The translations under genes and the position numbers were made by a program. 64,000 bases of DNA from Eremophila alpestris peregrina (Eukaryota > Chordata > Aves > Passeriformes > Alaudidae). This document shows positions 14,301-22,000 of the stretch, piece by piece. How positions within the stretch are numbered: position 1 is the stretch's first letter; each line of letters starts with the position of its first letter. Where the stretch lies: positions 6,776,000 to 6,839,999 of the forward strand of contig WMCF01000029.1 of assembly GCA_009792885.1 (NCBI GenBank). The letters are read 5' to 3'. The notes below the pieces were generated by a model. The model worked only from the letters and a program-made list of their open reading frames with translations. It was not told the origin of the DNA and made no database searches.

Positions 14301-16593
14301 CTACAACAGAAAATAATTTTTAAATGAAACAAAGCGATTTCACCAAACCTCCTCAAACAAATCATCCAAATTATGCTACATCATTTTTAAAAAGTGATTT
14401 TATGATTCATACTTAGCTGTGAGCTAATGTTACAGTTGGTTCTGTTAATCTATACCTTTATTGCTAAAGACTATTCCAATAGAGTATGTAGAGTGCCTGC
14501 ACAGTACACAGGCACAAAACCTTGTGTAATTCTGAAAGAGTCCAAACTCAGGGATCCTGTAAAAATACTCCAATCTTAGACCCAACATACAAACCCGTAA
14601 TTATTTTTAAAGTGCAGATTAATGAAATTGCCAGAATTTTTACTATTCAATACCTATGTGGCTTAAAACCAGACAACTTTACAGATGAATGCAACTTAGC
14701 TTCAAGATCTGTATAAAATTAATGAAGCCAGATGCACTGAACATAAAGTTCTTTCCAGTTTGCACTGCTCTCACAGTAACTTCTTTAAGAATCATGAACT
14801 TGCCCTTTTCACACAGATATTAATGCCTACTTAGAAGAAAACATATACAAATGAAGAACCCTATTTTTCAATAAATACAAACATTTATAGTATGCAAGAA
14901 ATTCTAGAAATGTGAACACAGGTAAAATAGACCTTCCTAAACGTTAAAGGGTATTTGTAATTTAACATAGAACAATGGCAAGTATTTCATAATTGCATTC
15001 AGACTTTTACTAACAAAGTTCTACTGGATATTTTAGTGATGTGTATGGGCATTATCACTAGATTTCTATACAGCATTATTAATCTTTTTTTAAAGATTTT
15101 CCTGCACTGCTACACACCAAAGACATGCACTTCTGCCACCTGCTAGTGAGGTGTGCTTCCTAGTGCCCAGAAGTTTTGAAGGTGCCCATTTCTCTCTTAA
15201 AGAAAAAAATTAACAGGAATTTCTGAAATACATTTCATGAACTTTCTTCTATATATCCAGAGGAATGCACTTTACAAATTTACTACGATTTTAAAGGCAC
15301 AACTGCCCGCCTGGAATTAAAACAGTGAAAAGAACCCTCACAACTGGTTAATGAATTATTTTCAGTTAGTTCTCTGCCAGCACCATTTAGTTCAGAAAAC
15401 AAAGAGGCCCTGAAAGCATGCCAGCCATTAAGTCTGAAATATCTCGATAGCTTACAAGAATTTATGACGAAAAACCTAAATTCTTTTGTGTATCCCACTC
15501 CTAATCATATAAATAATGGGATGGCTTCGGACCATGCAAATCACTCTGCTTTTTATCTCACAGTTTAGCCACAAGTACAACCTGCTGAAGTTTCCCATAG
15601 TTTGATGTTACTTTTTGAGAATGTATGAAGGACCAGTATTTAGCGCTAGCTTCTTTGTTAATAAACCTACATATTGATGCACACAGAGGCAGAGCCCATA
15701 AAATCGGAGAGGTGCCAAATGAAATAAAGGAAGTAAGTCTTTATCAGATGTTCCACCCACAGTTCTCTAGAAACACACTCCCAAGGTCCACCCTTTCTGA
15801 AACCCTTTTTCTGTACAAAGTCGAAACTATCTTCCGTGCCACGACTTGACCGATGAAACATTACCAGGCGCAGTGGAGAAAGTGCCCAGTTTCTAATGCC
15901 TAGAAACAACTCCTAACGGGAGCCGATACAGTTACACGTCCCTATTACCACAAGCGAGTTTTGCTCCGGCCTGGGAGAGGGGAGAGCTCCTGGAAGTCAC
16001 GGTCACACTTCAGGAAGAACTCGGGCTCCTCTTTTAATTCCTGAAGCTGAACTTTCCCTCTGCCCGTCCTTCCTGGTTTCGGGGAGAGGGAAGCGGCCGC
16101 GAGGGCGAGGGAGGGGAGCCGTGAAGCGGCCACCAGGACCGGGCGGGAAGTCCCGAGGGACGGAAGCGGAGCCGGGAGGAGAAAACAAACACAGCCGAGC
16201 GCGGTGAGAAGGACCCGAGGGGGAAGAAGAGCGGAGAGCAGCTGACCCGGTGCTCGGCGGGGAAAGTCCCGGGGAAGGGGCGGGGGCGGCAGGCCGGCCC
16301 CGGGCGGTGGGGGAGAGGCTCGGCGGGCTGAAGCGGCGGGCGGAACGGGGAGCCCGGCTGGCGGCCCAGCCGCGGCCCTGGCGCCGGGGCGCCCCGGAGA
16401 GCGGGGCCCGCCGCCCCCGGCCCCGGGTGCCGGAGACGGGAGGGAGAGAGAGAGAGGGAAGAAAGAGGGAGGGAGGGAGGGAGGGAGGAAGGGAGACGGC
16501 CCCAAACCAGGGCCCCGCGAGGCCGAGCGGCTCCTCACCTCCAGCGCCCACCGCGCAGGAGCACAGCAGGATTATCGTCCCCGCCAGATCCAT
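8204..16593 (-). CDS. ADAM10: ADAM10 metalloprotease, 5' part (coding exons 1-2 only)
   Basis: ADAM10 is a membrane zinc metalloprotease (alpha-secretase, Notch and cadherin sheddase) that acts at the cell surface after removal of its prodomain. Two exons are visible: 16539-16593 and 8204-8354. Joined through GT-AG boundaries they give 68 codons plus two bases. Residues 1-19 form a hydrophobic signal peptide beginning MDLAGTIILLCSCAVGAGG. The prodomain then starts with QYGNPLNKYIRHYEGLSY, and further on comes EEQFLRLDFHAHG, which matches the vertebrate ADAM10 N-terminus as I know it. The catalytic, disintegrin, transmembrane and cytoplasmic parts of this roughly 750-residue protein are outside the window to the left. 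The start codon was chosen because it gives a signal peptide directly in phase with exon 2. The gene is divergent from MINDY2. No break is seen in the part present. Confidence 0.96.
9874..9899. repeat. 26-bp perfect palindrome
   Basis: The half-site TTTAAGAACTTGA is followed directly by its exact reverse complement with no spacer. The bases just outside (C and A) break the symmetry. It lies in ADAM10 intron 1 in ordinary AT-rich sequence. Confidence 0.9.
11640..11935 (+). mobile_element. LINE (CR1-type) reverse transcriptase remnant
   Basis: Translated in shifting plus-strand frames, the segment gives GSDGIHPGVLRG, then VIPIFKEEG and LENYRLVRLISVSQRILEQM. These resemble the conserved CR1 ORF2 reverse-transcriptase stretch (DGIHP.VLRELAD, VTP.FKKG, NYR.VSLTSVPGK..EQ). 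Stops and frame changes show it is a dead fragment. Its left boundary is uncertain. It is antisense to ADAM10 and intronic. Confidence 0.65.
16439..16498 (+). repeat. GGGA/GA purine tract with G-quadruplex pattern
   Basis: Here the plus strand is almost pure purine, with five GGG runs separated by single A residues at 16467-16485. That fits a classical short-loop G-quadruplex motif. It lies 40-100 bp inside ADAM10 intron 1, with the G-rich strand being the transcription template for ADAM10. Confidence 0.85.
16539..16593 (-). CDS. ADAM10: ADAM10 coding exon 1 (signal peptide)
   Basis: These 55 coding bases encode 18 residues plus the first base of a Gly codon. The ATG is at 16593-16591 with G at +4. 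The donor GTGAGG follows at 16538. The encoded hydrophobic run GTIILLCSCAV is a typical signal-peptide core. The exon sits inside a CpG island. Confidence 0.93.
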
Positions 16594-16627
16594 CTCCGCC
16601 GGGCACAGGCCCCGCCGCCGCCGCCGC

Positions 16628-16642
16628 CTACCCACGGCACAT
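16628..16642 (-). other. ADAM10: Short upstream ORF in ADAM10 5' leader
   Basis: A minus-strand ATG at 16642-16640 opens a four-residue frame (M-C-R-G) closed by TAG at 16630-16628, 34 nt before the ADAM10 start codon. Just downstream of it the leader holds a (GGC)n run. It could reduce initiation at the main start if it is within the transcript, which is inferred. Confidence 0.6.
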
Positions 16643-17060
16643 CCGCCCCAGACCGGCGCCGGGCGGGATGGGGAGGGGCGAGCTGGGCGCCTCCCTCCGC
16701 TTTGTCCCCCGCCGCTCCGGAGGACTGTTCCCGCGCACGGAACGGCCGCGGATCGGCCGGGCTCGGCGGCTCTCCCGGCAGCGCTGCCCCCTCTCCCTCC
16801 GCTCCGCGCGCCGCCGCTCCCTCCGCCCGCGCGCGCGCCAGACGCCGCCGAGGGGGCGGGGCCGCGGGACACGCCCAGAGCGCGCGGAACGCCCCGCCCC
16901 GCCCCACGCGCAGGGGCGGGGCCCGGCGGAAGGGGCGGGGTTCCAGAGACACGCCCATGGGCGGGCCTCGCGTGAGGGACGGGGCCTCTGCCGCCGCTTC
17001 CGGCGCGCCCCGCGACGGGGCTTGGGACCCTTCATCGCGCCTAAATACGAGCGCACCGCA

Positions 17061-17785
17061 CGGGTCCTTTGTCCCCTCTCCGGGTACAGGGCTTTTCCTT
17101 GCAGAAAAGTAATTTACTTCTAGAGTTTTACTCTGGTTTCCTTCATTCCCTTACCAGATACACATTTTTTCTTTGCACAAACTAATTTGCTTACTTTATT
17201 TTAGGTCACCGATTTCTCCACGTGTTGTGAATTGTTGCAGTGTCCCCACTGAAAAGGGACTTGTCATTCTGTGACTGTCTTGAACAACCTCCACAATTCA
17301 AGGGTACAGGAAAATCCTCCCGTGGAAATACAAATGTGAGAATCTGAACAAAATGTTTCCTCTTTTGTTTGTCCTCATGCTACTTCTTGCATCAACTGTG
17401 CCATCTCAAAGATTTATTTTTTATATTAGGATTTGTGCCAAGTTTCTCAGTTTACTGTCAGCTCTTCGCACTTGTGCTTTTCCACTCCTATTGCCACGTC
17501 AGAATGAAAAACAAGTTTCCTCTGAACACTGATGCAGGTGAGAAAAGGTGTTATAGAAATGCACGTACAACGTAAAATTACAGTGAATGTACCTCAGGTA
17601 AGGCTGCAGAAGTTGATGCGAGTGTTTACAGAGTTCAAATTAGAGAGCTGCTGTGACTAAAATGAGAGGATAAATCCTTATCATCCCAAGACTATTTAAA
17701 ATTTATGATTAAAAGCTTAAGATTTCTGTAGGGAGAGGACAGGTTCATTGCAGTAAAGTCTGAACAATACACGCACATTAATTCT
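17061..17785. other. AT-rich spacer between divergent promoters
   Basis: About 0.7 kb of ordinary sequence lies between the ADAM10 CpG island and the CR1 fragment. No exon or conserved motif was recognised. Confidence 0.6.
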
Positions 17786-18031
17786 TATAGAATCACTAAA
17801 TGTTAAGGGGTTGGAATGGATCATAAGAAACATTTAGTTCCAGGCCCTTGCCATGGATAGGAACGCCTCCCACTAGACCAAATTGCTCAAGGCATTATCC
17901 AACCTGGACTTGAACGCTTCCAGGGATGGGGCATCTGCAGCCTCTCTATGCAACCTGTGCCAGCGCCTCACCACCCTCACAGTAAAGAATTTCTTCCTAA
18001 TATGTAATCTAAATTTCCTCTCTGTCAATTA
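17786..18031 (-). mobile_element. CR1 LINE 3' fragment
   Basis: The plus strand reads as the reverse complement of a CR1 3' end. It starts with a TATAGAATCACT-like tail repeat, then GGTTGGAATGGATCAT, CCATGGATAGGAACGCCTCC, CAACCTGGACTTGAACGCTT and CACCCTCACAGTAAAGAATT, ending near TCCTAATATGTAATCTAAAT. These strings are diagnostic of avian CR1. The copy is 5'-truncated, as is usual for CR1, and lies about 0.1 kb from the MINDY2 CpG island. Confidence 0.93.
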
Positions 18032-18287
18032 GTCTATTCAATCAAATTGTTCAAGTCATCAATAATTCTCAGCACAGTCGTATTTTTTCTAGTATGACTG
18101 TCTAAGAAACCGCAAGGAAAAGCACCGAGCGCCCTCGGAAGAGCCGGGCTCACCTGTTTCCCTCCCCTTCCCGCTGCCCGCCCCGCCCCGCCCCGGGGCC
18201 CCCCCGCCCCGGGCCCCGCCGTGACCCGCGGCCGCTCCCCCCCCGCCCGCACGTCCCCGGCGGGGCGGAGCCGGCGCCGCTGCTGTG

Positions 18288-18338
18288 ATGGCGTCGCGGG
18301 CGCTGCGGGCGGAGGCGCAGCCGCTGCGGTGCCAATAG
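18288..18338 (+). other. MINDY2: Short upstream ORF in MINDY2 5' leader
   Basis: An ATG at 18288 with G at -3 and G at +4 opens a 16-residue frame, MASRALRAEAQPLRCQ, closed by TAG at 18336-18338, 23 nt before the MINDY2 start codon. If transcription begins upstream of 18288 it could dampen translation of the main frame. The transcription start is unknown. Confidence 0.6.
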
Positions 18339-18361
18339 AGAGCGGAGCGGCCGGGCCGGGC

Positions 18362-19021
18362 ATGGAGAGCCTGGCGCAGCCCCCGCCGCCCCCGGGCTCG
18401 CTGCAGACGGGCGGCGGGGGCGCTGCCAGCCGGCTCCGCCTGGGAGAGGCGGCGGAGGGCGAGGGCGGCTGCAGGGAGGCCGAGGAGGGCGGCGGGCGGC
18501 GCAGCCCTTCCCCTCCGCCGGCCCCCGCTCCCGCCACGGCCCCTCGGACCGCGTCCCCCTCCGGGGCCGTGGAGGGTGGTGCGGCGGCGGAGGGCGAGGG
18601 ACTGGCGGTGCCGGAGAGTCCCGGAGCGGCGCCCCCCTCGGAGAGCAGTCCCGCGGGAGCCGGCTCCGGGAGCAGCGGGGCTCCCAGCCCGCCGGGGGAG
18701 GAGTCCCGCAGCCTGGACTCGCTGGAGTCCTTCTCCAACCTGCACTCCTGCTGCCCGAGCAGCTCCGAGCTCAACAGCGACGCCGACGAGGCGGTGGTGA
18801 CGGGGGCCTCTTCGGGGGGCCCGGCCCCGGAGCCCGAAGGGGACAGGCCGGCGGCGGGCTCCCAGCTGCTCTCCGCTTCCAAGGAGCGATTCCCGGGGCA
18901 GTCGGTCTATCACATCAAGTGGGTCCGCTGGAAGGAGGAGAACACGCCCGTCATCACCCAGAACGAGAACGGCCCCTGCCCGTTGCTGGCCATCATGAAC
19001 GTGCTGCTCCTGGCCTGGAAG
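18362..19021 (+). CDS. MINDY2: MINDY2 exon 1 (residues 1-220)
   Basis: The ATG has G at -3 and G at +4. The exon encodes the low-complexity N-terminus, the acidic/Ser segment SLDSLESFSNLHSC and the catalytic Gln200/Cys206 motif, ending LLLAWK before donor GTACCG. It is entirely inside the CpG island. An in-frame ATG 47 codons upstream (18221) could extend the protein, but nothing in the family supports this. Confidence 0.95.
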
Positions 19022-22000
19022 GTACCGGGCGGGCGGGCGCCATGGCGGGGCCGGGCGGGCGGCGGCTCGTGTGGCGCCGGCAGCGTTCGCGGCTCCTCAG
19101 GCACCGCGGCGTGAGGGCATCGCGGGAAGTTTGTGCTGTTTAGGACAAGGACATTATCGAGAACGCTGGAGAGGAACTTCTGACAAGGGCATGTGGCGAT
19201 AGGACAAGGGGGAATGGCTTTAAACTAGCAGAGGGCAAGTTTAGATATAAGGAAAAAATTCTTCCCCATGAGGGTGATGAGGCACTGGCGCAGGTAGCCC
19301 AGGGAACCTGTGGATGCCCTATCCCTGCCACTGTCCAAGGGCAGGTTGGTTGGATCCCTGGGCAACGTGGTCTTGTAAAAGGTGTCCTTGCACATGGTAG
19401 AGGGGTTGGAACTTGATGCTCTTTCAGGTCTGTTTTGACCCAAACCGTTCCGTGTTTCAAAAAATACACAGGCTTATTTCTGCTGTTAAGCACATGTCTC
19501 ACATGTAGAACTTGGAAAATAAACACTGCCGTGCGATATGTTGCCAATATACTACTTAGATGCTGCTGTCTTATACAGACTTACTTTGTTGTTGTCTTAA
19601 AACAGAAATAATATATCGGATAATGTTTACTAACCTGAACAATATATAATATAGAATAGTTTGCAGATATGTACAGCTTTCTAGTAAGTAAAGATGACTG
19701 CTTATAGCACTGAGCACATAGGTGATATTTTTGGAAAATAGGTTAGTTTCATGTGATAAAGCGTATGTAGAGTTGTATGAAATGCAGAATTGTACAAAAT
19801 ATGGATTTGTACAAGTAACTGCCTGAGAAATAGGGACTGATTAATACAGTTATGCAGTATAGATTGTATTTAAATTTATTAATAAATCAGATAGTGATCA
19901 AATACAGCTTTGAGACCTGGAATTTCTTGTGCTCTATAGCCATTGTGGGTGTGACTTTAGGACTTCCCTAAGTCTTAAAATAATTTTTTTCCCAGTCCTT
20001 TAAGTGATTAAAATCTAAGGCATAATGTAGTTATTAACATGCCCACGTGAAAGGAGTATCTGTTGGAAGAAAGCTGTAAGGTTGTGTGCATTGCAAAACA
20101 AGGATGAGGGGCACGTCTCAGGAAATGCTGGCAATTCAGCCCCGGAAGACTGAGGAGCTGATAGAATGGAGTCCTGAAATAGGAAAGCTTTACAGGAATA
20201 GCTTTTATGTTGTAGTAGCAAGGAGAAGAAATTTGATATTGGAAGAGTAAGAGGTTGTTCACAGTGTGACTGATGACTTAGGAAAAGGTGAAAATGGAAA
20301 AATGAGAAGAAATTTGTTTCGATGCAGATAGCAGAAGATCAGTGCTCTTGGTTGAGTTACAATTTCTGCACGTTTTTCTTGAGCAGAATAGCTCAGACTT
20401 CAGGAGAAAAACTCCGGGTACAGTGATGTTGCTGCTTAAGAATCAGGAAAAGCAGTAGAGGGAAATTGCATGTGACTAAGGTATTGCCTTATGTAGGTTC
20501 TGCTGTCCTCGAGAGGGTGTGCATGTTGTCACGGGCTTCAGTCTTGAACACTTGCTTTCTGTGCTCCCTCTTTAGTGTCTGGGGATGACTTGAAAAACTT
20601 GCCATTGCTTATCATTTTGTGTGGTGGCATTTTAAAAGAAACTGCTAGTTACAGGATCTTCCTTTTTAATCTTTGATTTAATGAAAGATGTAAATGGGAC
20701 AGCACTGGTTCTGTTATTTGAATTCAAGGTTTTGGAGGTTTTGTTCCTTAACATTCTTCCTTTTCCCTCTGCTGCTGCTTTCCAACAGAATTTTAACTGA
20801 CATTCTGCTGGGATCAAATATTACGTTAGTGAGAATTAAGGTAATACCCAGTTTTATAAATAGGCAAAAACCATAATACCCCTTGGGAGTGCCCTACTGT
20901 TTCTTATTGCTCAGATTACAGGAAGTTTTCTATAGTTCTGTCTGTGTAAAACCTCAGCAGAATTTACATGAGTTGCAGACAAGCAGCTAAACTGGTGAAA
21001 CTGTCATCACGAGTTATTATTTATAGGCTTGAGGGTTTTGGTGTTAGTTGGTTATATATTGGAGTTGCTTGTAATTGATTTTCCTAATTACTGCCTCTAC
21101 AAATTGGCCTTTCTTTTCCCCAGTTCATAGTCAAGAACCATGTTGACAGTGGTTGGGGTGGCAGCTCATCTGTATATCACTGACAGTAGCTTGCCACATG
21201 AGAAGGCTGAGGGTGGGCATCCACCTTGTCCCTCCTCCTGAACCAAGATGAACATTAGACTAGGTCAAGTAATTATAGTTTGGGAACAGAAAGGCAGACC
21301 AAAAGATGAAAATAGGCAAAAGCAGAGTGAGAGTACCATAGTACATATTAGGTGCAAAGAAGCTACATGTAATGGGAAAAAAGGGCATAAGAAGGAGATG
21401 AGGAAGGAAAAAAGAGCCACAACAGGGAATAAGAAGTTAAACAGTTACGCTTTGGGTTCCATTCCCTGTATCAGCCATCATCTTTCCTTCTCAGAGCTCT
21501 GTCCTGACAGGGTTAAGAGTTCTGGTCATCCTGTGGATAGATCTGGTCTCAGCCATTAAGTACAGTACTGGTTTGGCAGTTGGGGTTTTGGAAATTCTGA
21601 AATAGTAGCACCCGCTGTGACTGTTCAAATTCCATTTTGAAAACACCAGGTTTTGGAACTTGTGTAAAAGCTTGTGATAAAACTGCTACCTCTCTTTTAT
21701 CCACTGCTTTCAAAGGATACATGAAACTTTGAGGTGGCAGATTGCAGAAGCTGTATTTTAAATATTAAAATTATGAAATTACTTTTCTTTTGAAGTGTTT
21801 TTGCAGCCTGCCTGTCTAAGTGTAACTTGCAGTTTAGCCTATAGGAGGGAGAGCCAAGGAGTTCTGCCACAGGAGTGTTACAGAAATGTTGTTCTAAGAA
21901 GAAAAACGAAAGCACTATGATATCAACTTGGAAAAATAGCTGTTCTGCAGAACAGCTGTTGTGCAAAACAGTGTCGTAACCACTTAGACTTGTGTGATGG

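Larger units (their letters stand above)
8355..16538 (-). other. ADAM10: ADAM10 intron 1
   Basis: The intron is mostly AT-rich. It holds a LINE reverse-transcriptase remnant (about 11640-11935), a 26-bp perfect palindrome (9874-9899) and a T-rich tract near 13573-13591. The end nearest exon 1 (about 16060-16538) is CpG-island DNA with a GGGA-repeat tract. No other exon is recognised. Confidence 0.8.
16060..17060 (-). promoter_or_regulatory. ADAM10: CpG-island promoter of ADAM10
   Basis: The block is strongly GC- and CpG-rich, set in AT-rich flanks, and surrounds ADAM10 exon 1. Several GC-box (Sp1-type) cores occur upstream of the start codon: GGGGCGGGG-like strings near 16852-16862, 16913-16922 and 16932-16941, and CCCCGCCCCGCCCC near 16891-16904. 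No TATA box is evident. The transcription start cannot be fixed from sequence, but probably lies between about 16650 and 17000. Long open frames on both strands here are a consequence of the GC content. Confidence 0.85.
18110..19110 (+). promoter_or_regulatory. MINDY2: CpG-island promoter of MINDY2
   Basis: The GC- and CpG-dense block covers the 5' leader and all of coding exon 1. Sp1-type clusters (CCGCCCCGCCCCG near 18178-18191 and further C-runs to 18225) lie 130-180 bp before the start codon. No TATA box was seen. A CCAAT string occurs at 18332-18336, but this may be inside the leader. Confidence 0.85.

Noticed and set aside
15945..17123. Several long overlapping open frames on both strands, up to 289 codons
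   Set aside because: They sit in the ADAM10 CpG island, overlap in many frames, and consist of Arg/Ala/Pro/Gly low-complexity sequence. Only the short stretch in the ADAM10 exon 1 frame is real coding.
18221..18361. 47-residue N-terminal extension of MINDY2 from an upstream in-frame ATG
   Set aside because: It lies in the promoter-like GC-rich leader, its residues are compositional, and the downstream MES start matches the family with a good initiation context.
18034..18913. Minus-strand open frames of over 270 codons opposite MINDY2 exon 1
   Set aside because: Antisense shadows of GC-rich coding DNA. The plus-strand frame carries the MINDY2 catalytic motif and correct splice donor.
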